Counted from the stretch's first letter, positions 51,501-61,004 are shown. The stretch is 64,000 bases of DNA from Streptomyces armeniacus (GCF_003355155.1 NZ_CP031320.1:7210978-7274977), one strand, 5' to 3'. Translations and numbers: made by a program. The notes: a model not told the origin generated them from the letters alone.

Positions 51501-53116
51501 AGCGGCGGGTTGGTGACCTGCGCGAACAGCTGGGTGAAGTAGTCGAAGATCAGCCGCGGCCGGTCCGAGAGCGCGGCGATGGGCGAGTCGGTGCCCATGG
51601 AGCCGATCGGCTCGGCGCCCGTACGGGCCATGGGCGCGAGCAGGACGCGCAGCTCCTCCTCGGTGTAGCCGAAGGTCTGCTGGCGGCGCGTGACGGACGC
51701 GTGCGTGTGCACGATGTGCTCGCGCTCGGGGAGGTCGGCCAGGCCGATCAGGCCGGCCTCCAGCCACTCCTCGTACGGGTGCTCGGCCGCCAGCTGCGCC
51801 TTCAGCTCGTCGTTCTCGACGATGCGGTGCTCGACGGTGTCGACCAGGAACATGCGGCCCGGCTGGAGCCGGCCCTTGCGTACGACCTTCGCCGGGTCGA
51901 TGTCCAGGACGCCCACCTCGGAGCCGAGGACGACGAGCCCGTCCTCGGTGACCCAGTACCGGCCGGGGCGCAGGCCGTTGCGGTCGAGAACGGCGCCGAC
52001 CTGGGCGCCGTCGGTGAACGTGACGCACGCGGGCCCGTCCCACGGCTCCATCATCGTGGAGTGGTACTCGTAGAACGCGCGCAGCTGCGGGTCCATGGAG
52101 TCGTGGTTCTCCCACGCCTCCGGGACCATCATCAGCACCGAGTGCGGCAGCGAACGCCCGCCCAGGTGCAGCAGTTCCAGCACCTCGTCGAAGGTCGCGG
52201 AGTCGGACGCGTCCGGGGTGCAGACGGGGAAGATCCGCTCCAGGTCCTGCTTGCCGTCGGCGTCGGCGGTGCCGTCCGTGTCCGCGGTGCTCTTGGTGTC
52301 GAACAGGTCGCTCACGAGCTGCGACTCGCGGGCGCGCATCCAGTTCCGGTTGCCCTGGACGGTGTTGATCTCGCCGTTGTGCGCGACGAAGCGGTACGGG
52401 TGGGCCAGCGGCCAGCTGGGGAACGTGTTCGTCGAGAAGCGCGAGTGCACGAGCGCGATGGCGGTCGCGAACCGGCGGTCCGACAGGTCGGGGAAGAACG
52501 GCTCCAGCTGGCCGGTGGTGAGCATGCCCTTGTAGACGATGGTCCGCGCGGAGAACGACGGGAAGTACGTCCCGGCCTCGCGCTCGGCGCGCTTGCGCAG
52601 CACGAACGCGGCGCGGTCCAGAGTCAGTCCGCTGCGCTCGCCCGCGGCGTCGGCGACGAACAGCTGCCGGAACGCGGGCATGGTCGCGCGGGCGCCGGCG
52701 CCCAGCAGCTGCGGCGCGGTGGGGACTTCGCGCCAGCCGAGGACGTCGAGACCCTCCTCGGCGGCGATCGTCTCGATCTGCGAGACGGCCGCGTCCGCGT
52801 CCGCCTCGTCGACGGGCAGGAACGCGATGCCGACGGCGTACGCGCCCGCCTCGGGAAGCTCGAACGGGACGCTCTCGCGCAGGAACGCGTCCGGTACCTG
52901 GAGGAGGATGCCGGCACCGTCGCCGGTGTCCGGGTCGGAGCCGGTGGCTCCGCGGTGCTCGAGATTGCGCAGCACGGTGAGTGCCTGTTCCACCAGCTCG
53001 TGGCTCGGTACGCCGGTGAGAGTGGCCACAAAGCCGACACCGCAGGCGTCGTGCTCGTACCGGGGGTCGTACATCCCCTGCTTGGCAGGGTGGGCCGCCA
53101 GAGATGCTGCGCGCAT
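48506..53116 (-). CDS. gltB: Glutamate synthase large subunit
   Basis: The alpha subunit of NADPH-GOGAT makes two glutamates from glutamine and 2-oxoglutarate. About 1536 residues, full length. The N-terminal glutaminase domain begins after a short propeptide at the Cys of [14 protein letters not shown], with [20 protein letters not shown] and [13 protein letters not shown]. The FMN-binding synthase domain has [28 protein letters not shown] and [14 protein letters not shown]; the [3Fe-4S] cysteines are in [14 protein letters not shown]-terminal glutamate-synthase beta-helix domain ([20 protein letters not shown]) ends it. The frame extends to 53659 but ATG at 53116 fits the family. Confidence 0.97.
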   Translation of the reverse strand: MRAASLAAHPAKQGMYDPRYEHDACGVGFVATLTGVPSHELVEQALTVLRNLEHRGATGSDPDTGDGAGILLQVPDAFLRESVPFELPEAGAYAVGIAFLPVDEADADAAVSQIETIAAEEGLDVLGWREVPTAPQLLGAGARATMPAFRQLFVADAAGERSGLTLDRAAFVLRKRAEREAGTYFPSFSARTIVYKGMLTTGQLEPFFPDLSDRRFATAIALVHSRFSTNTFPSWPLAHPYRFVAHNGEINTVQGNRNWMRARESQLVSDLFDTKSTADTDGTADADGKQDLERIFPVCTPDASDSATFDEVLELLHLGGRSLPHSVLMMVPEAWENHDSMDPQLRAFYEYHSTMMEPWDGPACVTFTDGAQVGAVLDRNGLRPGRYWVTEDGLVVLGSEVGVLDIDPAKVVRKGRLQPGRMFLVDTVEHRIVENDELKAQLAAEHPYEEWLEAGLIGLADLPEREHIVHTHASVTRRQQTFGYTEEELRVLLAPMARTGAEPIGSMGTDSPIAALSDRPRLIFDYFTQLFAQVTNPPLDAIREELVTSLHSSVGPQGNLLEPTAASCRSVTLPFPVLDNDELAKLIHVNADGDLPGFKASTLSGLYRVHDGGDGLAARLREICAEADAAIASGTRLIVLSDRHSDAEHAPIPSLLLTSAVHHHLIRTKQRTQVGLLVEAGDVREVHHVALLIGYGAAAVNPYLAMESVEDLVRAGTFLPDAEPEQAIRNLIKALGKGVLKVMSKMGISTVASYRGAQVFEAVGLDESFVDTYFHGTTTKIGGAGLDVIAKEVAARHAKAYPASGIAPAHRDLEIGGEYQWRREGEPHLFDPDTVFRLQHSTRERRYDVFKQYTSRVDEQSQRLMTLRGLFQLKEGEREPVPIEEVEPVSEIVKRFSTGAMSYGSISQEAHETLAIAMNQLGGKSNTGEGGEDADRLYDPARRSSIKQVASGRFGVTSEYLVNSDDIQIKMAQGAKPGEGGQLPGHKVYPWVAKTRHSTPGVGLISPPPHHDIYSIEDLAQLIHDLKNANPRARIHVKLVSEVGVGTVAAGVSKAHADVVLISGHDGGTGASPLTSLKHAGGPWELGLAETQQTLLLNGLRDRIVVQTDGQLKTGRDVLIAALLGAEEYGFATAPLVVSGCVMMRVCHLDTCPVGIATQNPVLRDRYAGKAEHVVNFFQFIAEEVRELLAGLGFRTLAEAVGHAELLDTSRAVDHWKAQGLDLAPLLHTPELAEGAALHQTVEQDHGLTKALDNELIKLSADALSAGSPEAAQPVRAQLAIRNINRTVGTMLGHEVTKKFGGAGLPDDTIDLTFTGSAGQSFGAFLPRGVTLRLEGDANDYVGKGLSGGRVVVRPDRGADHLAEFSTIAGNTLAYGATGGELFLRGRVGERFCVRNSGATVVSEGVGDHGCEYMTGGRAVVLGSTGRNFGAGMSGGIAYVIDLDPANVNAGLRDAVSALDEDDERWLHDAVRRHHEETGSTVAEKLLVDWDAAVTRFSRVLPPTFKAVLAAKDAAERAGLSETETHEKMMEAAING

Positions 53117-53740
53117 CGGCTCTCCCGTCGTCGTCGGTGGCATGTGCAGGCGCCGAGGGACGACGTTGGCCCTCAGAGAACAAATTTTCGTGCAGATTAC
53201 ATGATGGCGCATCTTCCCAGAAAGCGGATACTTCATCCCAGCATGCGGACGGTTGGCCGGGTGCACGGGACCGGCCGCACAAGCGTGGAACGGCCGTTCT
53301 TCCGGGTCCTTCCGACGGCCTTCCGGTGACCTTCCGACGCGGTTCCGGCGCTTCCCGGGACGCGTCTTCCGGCTCGCTTTCCAGTCGCTTTCCAGCCCAG
53401 CGGGCGCTGTCCGCCCCTGCTGGGACCTGACACGCGGCGAATGGGTGCGGCACGCACGCAGCGGGTTACGCGGCGCACGCGCTGCGGACACGCAGCGCGC
53501 ACGGGCGTCGTTGCCCGTGGACACTCTTGCTTGGGGACTTTCCGCCTTCTGCCCACCGTGACAGCCGTGAAACCGAGAGGTAACCCACGGATCGTCCGGA
53601 TCCGTCGCGGGCGAGGGGCGACGGCTTGCGAGGATACCGGCGTACGCGCGCGGCGCCATGGGTGCGGTCGGCCCGCCTCGCAGGGGCAGCCCGGCGCCGT
53701 ACGGTGAATGCGCTCCGTCACGCGGTCGGCGCCCGTACGG
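53117..53740. other. Long gltB upstream region
   Basis: About 620 bases without a gene I trust. On the minus strand, near 53185-53200, GTAAT-N6-GAAAA resembles one GTnAC-N6-GAAAC unit of the actinobacterial nitrogen regulator GlnR, and TGTAAT there could be a -10 box. A small hairpin (gcgctgcg, 53479-53498) lies farther up. The many 'ttccg' repeats around 53300-53370 are low complexity. Confidence 0.35.
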
Positions 53741-54586
53741 TCAGCCCACCGCCGTGCCGAAGACCGCGCCCAGCCCGTACGTCACCGCGGCCGCCGCGCC
53801 GCCCAGCGCCAGCTGCCGCAGCCCGCTGAACCACCACGGCCTGGCCGTGACCCGCGCCACCACAGCGCCGCACGCGAAGAGGCCGAGCAGCGCCAGCAGT
53901 ACGGCAGGCCACAGCGCCGTCGCCCCGAACAGGTACGGCAGCACCGGCAGGACCGCGCCCGCCGCGAACGCGCCGAACGACGACATCGCCGCCACCGTGG
54001 GCGACGGCAGATCGGACGGGTCGACGCCCAGCTCCTCGCGGGCGTGTATCTCCAGCGCCTGCTCCGGGTCGCGGGTCAGCTGCGTGGCGACCTCGCGCGC
54101 GAGACCGGGCTCGACGCCGCGCGAGACATAGAGGTCGGTGAGCTCGTCGAGCTCGTCCTCGGGGTGGCGGCGCAGCTCGCGGCGCTCCACCTCCAGTTCG
54201 GCCTCCACGAGCTCGCGCTGCGAGGCGACGGAGGTGTACTCGCCGGCGGCCATGGAGAAGGCGCCCGCCGCCAGTCCCGCCAGTCCGGCGACGGCGATCG
54301 CCTGGGAGGACGCGGAGCTGCCCGCGACGCCGGACATCAGGCCGAGGTTGGAGACGAGCCCGTCCATGGCGCCGAACACGGCGGGGCGCAGCCAGCCGCC
54401 GGTGACGTCGCGGTGCGTGTGCGAGTGCGCCTCGGCGGCGCCCGTGAGCGCGCCGCCGGCGGGCACGCCGGCGCCCGCTCCCGCGCCCGTACCCGTGGGC
54501 GCTCCGCCCTCCGCACCGACGCCACCGGCACGACCTGCGCCGCCTTCGGCGCCTGTGCCGCCCGTGCCCCTGCCGTCGGCCGTCAT
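53741..54586 (-). CDS. VIT1/CCC1 family transporter
   Basis: A 281-residue membrane protein of the VIT1/CCC1 family, named for vacuolar iron/manganese transporters. After a Gly/Ala-rich N-terminus of about 50 residues come HSHTHRDVTGGWLRPAVFGA, MDGLVSNLGLMSGVAG (helix 1 with the conserved Asp/Gly) and AGAFSMAAGEYTSVASQREL (helix 2). A charged cytoplasmic helical region with many Glu (EAELEVERRELRRHPEDELD), the proposed metal-binding part, follows, then three more helices. A divalent metal, probably iron or manganese, is the likely substrate. Confidence 0.92.
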   Translation of the reverse strand: MTADGRGTGGTGAEGGAGRAGGVGAEGGAPTGTGAGAGAGVPAGGALTGAAEAHSHTHRDVTGGWLRPAVFGAMDGLVSNLGLMSGVAGSSASSQAIAVAGLAGLAAGAFSMAAGEYTSVASQRELVEAELEVERRELRRHPEDELDELTDLYVSRGVEPGLAREVATQLTRDPEQALEIHAREELGVDPSDLPSPTVAAMSSFGAFAAGAVLPVLPYLFGATALWPAVLLALLGLFACGAVVARVTARPWWFSGLRQLALGGAAAAVTYGLGAVFGTAVG

Positions 54587-54897
54587 CGCTGCCCGCTCCC
54601 TTCCCCGAGGGGTCTCCGAGGTGCCACCGCCACGGCGCCACCGTCCCCTCCGGCACCTCGACCGTAGGCCCGCGAAAGGGCGCTCGCCAGCAAGGAAGGC
54701 CGTACTTACCAGGGCTTTTGCCCTCTCGGCCCCCGCGTTGCGGACCGCCCCGAGCCGCCCCGAAACCGTTCCCCGAGCCGCCCCGGGCCGAGCACATTCA
54801 GACGAGATCCGGATCACAGCGCATTGACGGCCGGGAAACCCTCGCGCAACATTCTCTTCATCCATCCATGCCACGGCCTTGTGTCCGGCGGCCGATT

Positions 54898-54913
54898 CTG
54901 TAAACGTTTTCAG
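54898..54913. promoter_or_regulatory. LacI-family operator
   Basis: CTGTAAACGTTTTCAG is a near-perfect 16-base palindrome with the central CG of LacI/GalR-type operators. It lies 43 bases upstream of the lacI-family start and is AT-rich against its surroundings. It most likely binds the regulator of the adjacent sugar operon. The rest of 54587-54956 shows no gene. Confidence 0.75.
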
Positions 54914-54956
54914 TTCAGAGCCTCCCACTCCATCCCGATCCAGCGAAGGGGCACTT

Positions 54957-56102
54957 GTGGTGACGACAGGCGGGCCTCCCACCGTCGAGACGATCGCCGA
55001 GCGTGCCGGGGTCTCGATCGCGTCGGTCTCCCGGGTACTCAACGGCCACGGCGCACGCCCCGACACCGTCCGGCGCGTCGAACGGGCCGCCACCGAGCTG
55101 GGCTACGTGCCGAACGCCGTCGCCCGCTCCCTCAAGGGCGGCCGTTCCCTGCAACTGACCTTCGCCATGCAGGACATCGGCAACCCGGTCTACGTATCGA
55201 TGGTCCGCCAGATACAGGCCATCACGAAGGCGCACGGCTACCGCCTCCTGCTGCACTCCACGGACGCCGTCGTCGAGGACGAACTCGCCGTGGTGCGCAG
55301 CCTCGCCGACCGTACGAGCGACGGGCTGGTCCTCTGCCCGATCCGCATCACGCCGGAGCACCTGGAGGCGCTGCGCGGCGCCGCGCAGCCGGTGGTCGTC
55401 ATCGGTTCGCTGCCGGACGACGCGGAGCCGCCCGTCGACAGCGTGCGCGCGGACTCCGTGACGGGGGCGGAGCTGGCCGTACGCCATCTCATACGCACCG
55501 GCAGACGCCGTATCGCCTTCGTCAACGGGCCCGCCGACACCGTGCCGGGCCGCAACCGGTACCGCGGCTACCGCGCCGCGCTCGCCGACTGCGGCCTCGC
55601 GTCCGATCCGGCGCTCGTCACGAACACCGACTTCACCATCGAGGCCGGTACGGAGGCCCTGCACCGGCTGCTCGACGAAGACCGCGCCGGAAGCGGCTCC
55701 GGACCCGGCCGCCTCGACGCCGTGTTCTGCGCCAACGACCAGCTCGCGCTCGGCGCCGCGCACGCCCTGCACGCGCGCGGGCTGCGCATTCCGGCGGACG
55801 TCGCGGTCGCCGGGATGGACGACACGTCGCTGACCAGGGCCAGTTGGCCGCCGCTGACCAGCGTCGACCTCGGCTCCGCCGAACGCGGCCGGATCGCCGC
55901 CGAGATGCTGCTCGACCGCATCACCGAACGGGACGGCACCTCCCGCGCGCCCGCCCGTACCGAGACCGTCACGCCCCGTCTGGTCGTACGCGCCTCCTCG
56001 GCCCCCGCGGAGACCGCGAACGCCGCGCAGGACGCGCAGGACGCGCACCCCCCGAATACCGCGCACACCGCGGCGGAGAACGGCCAGGAGGTGACCCGGT
56101 GA
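54957..56102 (+). CDS. LacI family transcriptional regulator
   Basis: A 381-residue sugar-responsive repressor. The N-terminal helix-turn-helix is TVETIAERAGVSIASVSRVL with the hinge helix YVPNAVARSLKGGRS, followed by a periplasmic-binding-protein-like sensor (LTFAMQDIGNPVYVSMVRQI, FVNGPADTVPGRNRYRGYRA, DAVFCANDQLALGAAHALH, VAGMDDTSLTRASWPPLTSV). The tail is Ala/Asp/Gln-rich. GTG at 54957 follows GAAGGGG; GTG at 54960 is equally possible. Its stop overlaps the permease start, so it is first gene of the sugar operon and probably represses it. Confidence 0.95.
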   Translation: MVTTGGPPTVETIAERAGVSIASVSRVLNGHGARPDTVRRVERAATELGYVPNAVARSLKGGRSLQLTFAMQDIGNPVYVSMVRQIQAITKAHGYRLLLHSTDAVVEDELAVVRSLADRTSDGLVLCPIRITPEHLEALRGAAQPVVVIGSLPDDAEPPVDSVRADSVTGAELAVRHLIRTGRRRIAFVNGPADTVPGRNRYRGYRAALADCGLASDPALVTNTDFTIEAGTEALHRLLDEDRAGSGSGPGRLDAVFCANDQLALGAAHALHARGLRIPADVAVAGMDDTSLTRASWPPLTSVDLGSAERGRIAAEMLLDRITERDGTSRAPARTETVTPRLVVRASSAPAETANAAQDAQDAHPPNTAHTAAENGQEVTR

Positions 56103-57079
56103 CCGTCGCCGACCCCGCACCTCCCCCCGCTTCCGGCCCCGGCACCCGTACGCCCGGCCACCGCGGCTCGCCGCCGCCCCGCTCGGTCCGCGAGCGCAGA
56201 ACGGCGTTCGGGCTGGACCGCGACGCCTGGTTCCTGCTGCTGCCCGCGCTGCTGCCCATCCTGATCCTGAGCGTCGGGCCGCTGCTGTACGGGCTGTCGC
56301 TGGCGTTCACGGACGCGCAGGCGGGCCGTACGGACCCGACGCAGTGGATCGGCTTCGACAACTTCGCCGACCTGCGCCACGACACGCTGTTCTGGGACTC
56401 GTTCCGGATCGGTCTGGTCTGGGCGGTGAGCGTGACGGCCATCCAGTTCGTACTGGCGCTGGGCCTGGCGCTGCTGCTCAACCAGAACCTCCGCTTCCGC
56501 TGGCTGGCGCGCACGCTCGCGCTCGTACCGTGGGCCATGCCCGAGGTCGTCATCGGCATCATGTGGCGGCTCGTCTACCACCAGGACGCGGGCATCCTCA
56601 ACGCCACGCTGCGCGACCTGCATCTGATCACCGAGAACGTCAACTGGCTCTCCAGCCTCTCCCTCGCGCTGCCCGCCGTGATCGCGGTCGGCGTGTGGGC
56701 CGGCATGCCGCAGACAACGGTCGTCCTGCTGGCCGGACTCCAGAACGTCCCGCACGAACTCCACGAGGCCGCCGCCCTCGACGGCGCCGGCCTGTGGCGC
56801 CGCTTCCGCGCGGTGACCTGGCCGGCGCTCAAGCCGATCGTGCTGTCCATCACCGCGCTCAACTTCATCTGGAACTTCAACTCCTTCGGCCTGGTCTACG
56901 TGCTGACCCAGGGCGGCCCCGGCGGCGAGACGCGGCTGCCGATGCTGTTCGCCTACGAAGAGGCGTTCCGCTACGGCCAGTTCGGCTACGCCGCGGCCAT
57001 GGGCATGGTGATGATCGCGGTCATCGCCGTCCTGCTGACGATCTTCCTGCGCAACCGTCTGAAGGAGGCCGACCAGTGA
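56099..57079 (+). CDS. Carbohydrate ABC transporter permease, MalF type
   Basis: A 326-residue membrane subunit of a CUT1 sugar importer. A Pro-rich cytoplasmic start is followed by six helices (WFLLLPALLPILILSVGPLL onwards) and the EAA loop EAAALDGAGLWRRFRAVTWP that docks the ATPase, then NFIWNFNSFGLVYVLTQGGP. No ATPase gene is present in the operon; streptomycetes commonly share one MsiK-type ATPase among such systems. GTG at 56099 overlaps the LacI stop. Confidence 0.94.
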   Translation: MTVADPAPPPASGPGTRTPGHRGSPPPRSVRERRTAFGLDRDAWFLLLPALLPILILSVGPLLYGLSLAFTDAQAGRTDPTQWIGFDNFADLRHDTLFWDSFRIGLVWAVSVTAIQFVLALGLALLLNQNLRFRWLARTLALVPWAMPEVVIGIMWRLVYHQDAGILNATLRDLHLITENVNWLSSLSLALPAVIAVGVWAGMPQTTVVLLAGLQNVPHELHEAAALDGAGLWRRFRAVTWPALKPIVLSITALNFIWNFNSFGLVYVLTQGGPGGETRLPMLFAYEEAFRYGQFGYAAAMGMVMIAVIAVLLTIFLRNRLKEADQ

Positions 57080-57990
57080 GCAGCACGGTGAACGCGAGCG
57101 CGCCGCAGCGCGAGCCCGGCCCCGCCCCCGCCCCCGCGACCGCCCGCCGGCGCCGCAGGCTCGGCCCCCGGCTGGGCCGCGCGGGCCAGTACGCGGCGCT
57201 GCTCTGCTACCTGGTCTTCCTCGCCTTCCCGCTCTTCTGGCTGGTCTCCAGCGCCTTCAAGTCGCCACAGGAGCTGGGCACGGTCGACCCGTCCTGGCTC
57301 CCGCAGCACTGGTCGCTGGACAACTTCCGGGACGCCTTCGACCAGCAGCCGCTGGCCCGTTCGGCGCTGAACAGCCTGATCGTGGCGTGCTCGGCGGCGG
57401 GCATCTCGGTGCTGATCGCGGTCCCGGCGGCGTACGCGATGGTGCGCTACCGCTCGCCGGTCAGCAAGGCCGCCACGGGCTGGATCCTGGTCAGCCAGAT
57501 GTTCCCGTTCGTGCTCGTCATCATCCCGCTGTTCCTGGTGCTGAAGAACTTCCAGCTGATCAATTCGCTGTTCGGGCTGATCCTCGTCTACGTCGTGTGG
57601 AACCTCCCGTTCGCCCTCTGGATGCTCCAGGGGTACGTACGGGCCGTGCCCGCCTCGCTGGAGGAGGCCGCCGCGATCGACGGGTGCAGCCGCTTCCGGA
57701 CGCTCGTCAGCGTGGTCTTCCCGCTGCTCACGCCGGGTCTGGTGGCGACGCTGATGTTCTCGTTCGTCACCGCCTGGAACGAGTTCTTCTTCGCCCTCGT
57801 CCTGCTCAAGTCCCCGGAGAAACAGACGATGTCCGTCATTCTCACCCACTTCCTCGGCGACGAGGGCGCCGCCGACCTCGGGCCGCTCGCCGCGGCCGCC
57901 TTCCTGGCGACCCTTCCGAGCCTCCTCTTCTTCGCCCTGCTCCAGCGCCGGCTGGTCAGCGGCATGGTGTCCGGGGCGGTGAAGGGCTGA
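57076..57990 (+). CDS. Carbohydrate ABC transporter permease, MalG type
   Basis: A 304-residue partner permease. An Arg-rich N-terminus leads into AALLCYLVFLAFPLFWLVSS, FKSPQELGTVDPSWLPQHWS (the conserved early loop), the EAA loop EEAAAIDGCSRFRTLVSVVF and FVTAWNEFFFALVLLKSPEK. GTG at 57076 overlaps the preceding stop; its own stop overlaps the ATG of the binding protein gene. Confidence 0.95.
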   Translation: MSSTVNASAPQREPGPAPAPATARRRRRLGPRLGRAGQYAALLCYLVFLAFPLFWLVSSAFKSPQELGTVDPSWLPQHWSLDNFRDAFDQQPLARSALNSLIVACSAAGISVLIAVPAAYAMVRYRSPVSKAATGWILVSQMFPFVLVIIPLFLVLKNFQLINSLFGLILVYVVWNLPFALWMLQGYVRAVPASLEEAAAIDGCSRFRTLVSVVFPLLTPGLVATLMFSFVTAWNEFFFALVLLKSPEKQTMSVILTHFLGDEGAADLGPLAAAAFLATLPSLLFFALLQRRLVSGMVSGAVKG

Positions 57991-59324
57991 TGCGGCGCCG
58001 ACGCTTCCTCGCCGCCGCGTCCGCGGCGCTGGCCGCCCCGTCCGCGGCCGCCCTGCTCGGCGGCTGCGCCGGCTCCGGCGACGACGGCACCCTCGACTAC
58101 CTCAGCCTCGCCTGGCAGAAGGAGTCGATGGAGGCCAACAAGGCGCTGGTCGCCGAGTGGAACAAGCGGAACCCGAACCGGAAGGTGCGCTACGTACAGG
58201 GCAGTTGGGACACCGTCCACGACCAGCTGCTCACGTCGTTCGAGGGCGGCGAGGCGCCCGACATCATCCACGACGAGGCCAACGACCTCACCGACTTCGC
58301 CCACGGCGGCTACCTCGCCGACCTGCGCGGGCTGCTCCCCGCCGGGCTCAAGCAGCAGATCCCGCAGCGCTCCTGGGACATGGCGACCTTCCCCGACGAC
58401 GGCGTGTACGGCGTGCCGTTCGTGCAGGAGCCGCGCGTACTGATCGCCAACCGGAAGCTGCTGGACCAGGCCGGCATACGGGCCCCGGAGCCGGAACGGC
58501 CGTGGAGCTGGCCGGAGTTCGAGGAGGCGGCGAAGGAGCTGCGGGGCGGTCGTACGTTCGGTGTCGCCTGGTCGATGAAGGAACCCGTCAACCAGTCGGT
58601 CAACCTCTCCCTCACGACGGGAGGCGCCGTCTTCTACCAGGAGGACGGGAAGAACGTCGTCCGCTTCGACGAGGCCGACTCGTACGTCTCGGAGGTCATC
58701 CACCGGCAGGTCAACAAGACCCGTACGGCCCCGGAGGGCAGCCTCGGCATGGGCGGTTCGGACACGCTGCCCGGCTTCTTCAGCGGGCGGTACGCGATGG
58801 TGCCGCTGAACTTCTCGTTCCGGCAGCAGGTGCAGCAGCAGGCACCGGACGGCTTCGAGTGGGTGACGCTGCCGATGCCCGCGGGGCGCGGCGGGGGCGC
58901 CGGTACGGACGCGGGTGGCGGCTCGGGTACGGGGCGCGCGGCCGTCCAGGGCGTCAGCCCGCAGACGCTGTCCATCGCACAGGACACGGAGCGGAAGGAG
59001 GACGCCATGGCCTTCATCGCCTTCATGACCCGCCCGGACCACATGGCGCGGCTCGCCAAGGGCGACTGGATGGTCCCGACCGGCACCGAGGCCCTGCGCG
59101 ATCCGGAACTCAACACGGCGCGCCACGGCTGGCGTACGGGCGTCCACATGTCCTCGGACCTGCGCGCCTCGCCGGTGCTGGGCGTACGCGGCTACGCGGA
59201 GTGGATGGACAAGATCGCGACGCCGGCGTTCCAGGAGTTCTACAGCGGCGGCATCGGCCTCGGCGAGCTGCGCGACAAGCTCGTCGAGGACGGCAACCGG
59301 ATTCTCGCGCGGTACCAGCGATGA
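57990..59324 (+). CDS. Sugar-binding lipoprotein of the ABC importer
   Basis: A 444-residue extracellular solute-binding protein (family 1). The export signal has MRRRRFLAAASAALAAPSAA and a lipobox LLGGC, giving a lipid-anchored mature protein from about Cys27. Landmarks: VRYVQGSWDTVHDQLLTSFE, GEAPDIIHDEANDLTDFA, GVYGVPFVQEPRVLIANRKL, NFSFRQQ and PTGTEALRD. A short Gly/Thr-rich insert is at about 305-315. The ligand cannot be read out; the ADP-ribosylglycohydrolases downstream hint at a ribose- or nucleoside-related compound. Confidence 0.93.
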   Translation: MRRRRFLAAASAALAAPSAAALLGGCAGSGDDGTLDYLSLAWQKESMEANKALVAEWNKRNPNRKVRYVQGSWDTVHDQLLTSFEGGEAPDIIHDEANDLTDFAHGGYLADLRGLLPAGLKQQIPQRSWDMATFPDDGVYGVPFVQEPRVLIANRKLLDQAGIRAPEPERPWSWPEFEEAAKELRGGRTFGVAWSMKEPVNQSVNLSLTTGGAVFYQEDGKNVVRFDEADSYVSEVIHRQVNKTRTAPEGSLGMGGSDTLPGFFSGRYAMVPLNFSFRQQVQQQAPDGFEWVTLPMPAGRGGGAGTDAGGGSGTGRAAVQGVSPQTLSIAQDTERKEDAMAFIAFMTRPDHMARLAKGDWMVPTGTEALRDPELNTARHGWRTGVHMSSDLRASPVLGVRGYAEWMDKIATPAFQEFYSGGIGLGELRDKLVEDGNRILARYQR

Positions 59325-59491
59325 CCACCGCTCCTGCCGCGCGCACCACCGGCACGACGGCTACGACCTGCACGGCCCGCACGACCGCTACGACCTGCAC
59401 CGCCCGTACGACCCGCCCGCCCGGCACGACTCACACGACCCGCACGACCCGCACCACCCGCACGACCCGCACAGAACGGCACGCACCATGA
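59321..59491 (+). CDS. Thr/Arg-rich micro-ORF coupled at both ends
   Basis: A 56-residue frame beginning MTTAPAARTTGTTATTCTAR, made of TTRTTRTTRT-like repeats encoded by tandem cacgacccg units. Its ATG overlaps the stop of the binding-protein gene (ATGA) and its stop overlaps the ATG of the following ADP-ribosylglycohydrolase gene (ATGA). This exact fit at both ends argues for translation, perhaps as a coupling leader rather than a functional peptide. It may equally be slippage-prone filler. No family recognised. Confidence 0.4.
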   Translation: MTTAPAARTTGTTATTCTARTTATTCTARTTRPPGTTHTTRTTRTTRTTRTERHAP

Positions 59492-60642
59492 GCGCAGTTC
59501 ACGCCTCACCCGCCCAGGGGCCCGCCCCCGGGCGCCGCCAGAGCCAGGGGCCGCGGCCCCGGCCCGGTCCGCAGCCGCAGTCACGGCCACAGCCGCGGCC
59601 CCGGCTCCGTACCGTCCCTGCCACAGCGTCGGAGAACATGACCCCCCTCCTGGAGCGCGCCCGCGGCGGAATGCTCGGACTCGCCGTCGGCGACGCCCTC
59701 GGCGCGCCCGCCGAGAACATGAAGCCCTCGCAGATACGGCAGCGCTGGGGCCGTATCGAGGGCTTCGTCGACGACGACCCGGCGGGCACGGACGACACCG
59801 AGTACGCCATCTTCTCCGGGCTCATGCTCGCCGAGCACGGCTCCGGGCTGACCGTCGCGCACGTCGAGGCCGCCTGGCACCAGTGGATCGCGAACCTGGA
59901 CGAAGGCCCCTTCCGCGGCGCCGGGTTCAGCGAACGCGGCACCCTGGAGAACCTCCGCCGCGGCCTCGCCGCCCCCATCTCCGCCCAGCACCGGCACGCG
60001 TGGAGCGACGGACTCGCCATGCGCGCCGCCCCGTTCGGCATCTACGCCGCCGGGCGCCCCGCCGAGGCCGCCCGCCTCGTCGCGGTCGACGGCACCGTCA
60101 GCCACGACGGCGAGGGCATCTACGGCGGCCAGGCGGTCGCGGCAGGAGTGGCCGCGGCGATGGTCGGGCGCGGCACGGACGCGGTGATCGCGGCCGCGCT
60201 GTCCGTCGTACCGGAGGACTCCTGGACCGCCCGCTCCCTGCGCCGCGCCGTCTCGGCCGCGCAACGCGCCCGCTTCGACCCCGACGCCACCCGGCTGAGC
60301 CGGGAACGTACGGTCCGCTCGGCCGTCGTCATCGGCGGCTACCCGTGGATGGACCTCGCCCCGGAGGCCGTCGGCCTCGCCTTCGGCGCCTTCGCGGCGG
60401 CGCGCGGCGACTTCGCGGACTCCGTGCTGACGGCGGTCAACATGGGGCGCGACGCCGATACGACAGCGGCCGTGGCAGGTGCGCTGGCGGGCGCGCTCGG
60501 CGGGGCCGGGGCCGTACCGGAGGAGTGGGCGTCGGCCATCGGCCCGGCGCGAGGCAGTTGCCTGCCGTCGATGGCGGGCTACCACGTGCTGGACATCGCG
60601 GACCTGCTCGCCCCGACGGCGAACGGGCGGGCGGCCTCGTGA
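59488..60642 (+). CDS. ADP-ribosylglycohydrolase family protein
   Basis: A 384-residue DraG-like hydrolase that removes ADP-ribose from a protein or small molecule using two magnesium ions. The fold begins at about residue 51 with MTPLLERARGGMLGLAVGDA. The first metal site is DDPAGTDDTEYAIFSGLML (TDDT motif), and the second is AVNMGRDADTTAAVAGALAG. VVIGGYPWMDLAPEAVGLAF lies between them. The N-terminal 50 residues are a Pro/Gln/Arg-rich extension; ATG at 59638 would remove it and may be the true start. Confidence 0.9.
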   Translation: MSAVHASPAQGPAPGRRQSQGPRPRPGPQPQSRPQPRPRLRTVPATASENMTPLLERARGGMLGLAVGDALGAPAENMKPSQIRQRWGRIEGFVDDDPAGTDDTEYAIFSGLMLAEHGSGLTVAHVEAAWHQWIANLDEGPFRGAGFSERGTLENLRRGLAAPISAQHRHAWSDGLAMRAAPFGIYAAGRPAEAARLVAVDGTVSHDGEGIYGGQAVAAGVAAAMVGRGTDAVIAAALSVVPEDSWTARSLRRAVSAAQRARFDPDATRLSRERTVRSAVVIGGYPWMDLAPEAVGLAFGAFAAARGDFADSVLTAVNMGRDADTTAAVAGALAGALGGAGAVPEEWASAIGPARGSCLPSMAGYHVLDIADLLAPTANGRAAS

Positions 60643-61004
60643 CCGCGCGCGACGCCCCGGGTGACGGCGCATCCGGCGGCGGAACGTCCGACGCGGGACC
60701 GTCTGCTTCCGGACCGTCTGCTTCCGGACCGTCTGCTTCCGGACCATCCGCAGCCGGACGGTCCAGCGGCCGAACGTCCGGCGCAGGACGACCGCCCAAC
60801 GGAACACCAGACGGCGGAACGTCCGGTGGTGAAGGCGCCGGCGGCGACCCCCGCCGTATCGAGGGCCTCCTCCTCGGCATCGCCGCCGGCGACGCCGCCG
60901 GCTGGCCCGCCGCCCGCCACCGCGCCTCCCGCATGCCCGAGTGGACCCGGCGGCTGACCCGCGAACTGGACACGTTCGCCGAGCAGAACGCCACCACCAC
61001 CCCC
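60639..61004 (+). CDS. Second ADP-ribosylglycohydrolase, cut off by adapter
   Basis: GTG at 60639 overlaps the preceding stop. The N-terminus is a Gly/Ser/Pro-rich region containing three exact copies and one variant of a 15-base repeat (60696-60755) encoding GPSAS. The conserved domain then starts with RIEGLLLGIAAGDAAGWPAA, typical of the family, and continues to ELDTFAEQN before running into adapter sequence at 61005. About 122 residues remain; the catalytic metal sites are missing. It is incomplete because of the junction, not proven to be a pseudogene. Confidence 0.85.
60696..60755 (+). repeat. 15-bp tandem repeat in coding sequence
   Basis: Three identical units ggaccgtctgcttcc (60696-60740) and a diverged fourth (60741-60755) encode repeated Gly-Pro-Ser-Ala-Ser in the N-terminal linker of the truncated glycohydrolase. 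Copy number is likely to vary between strains. Confidence 0.9.
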
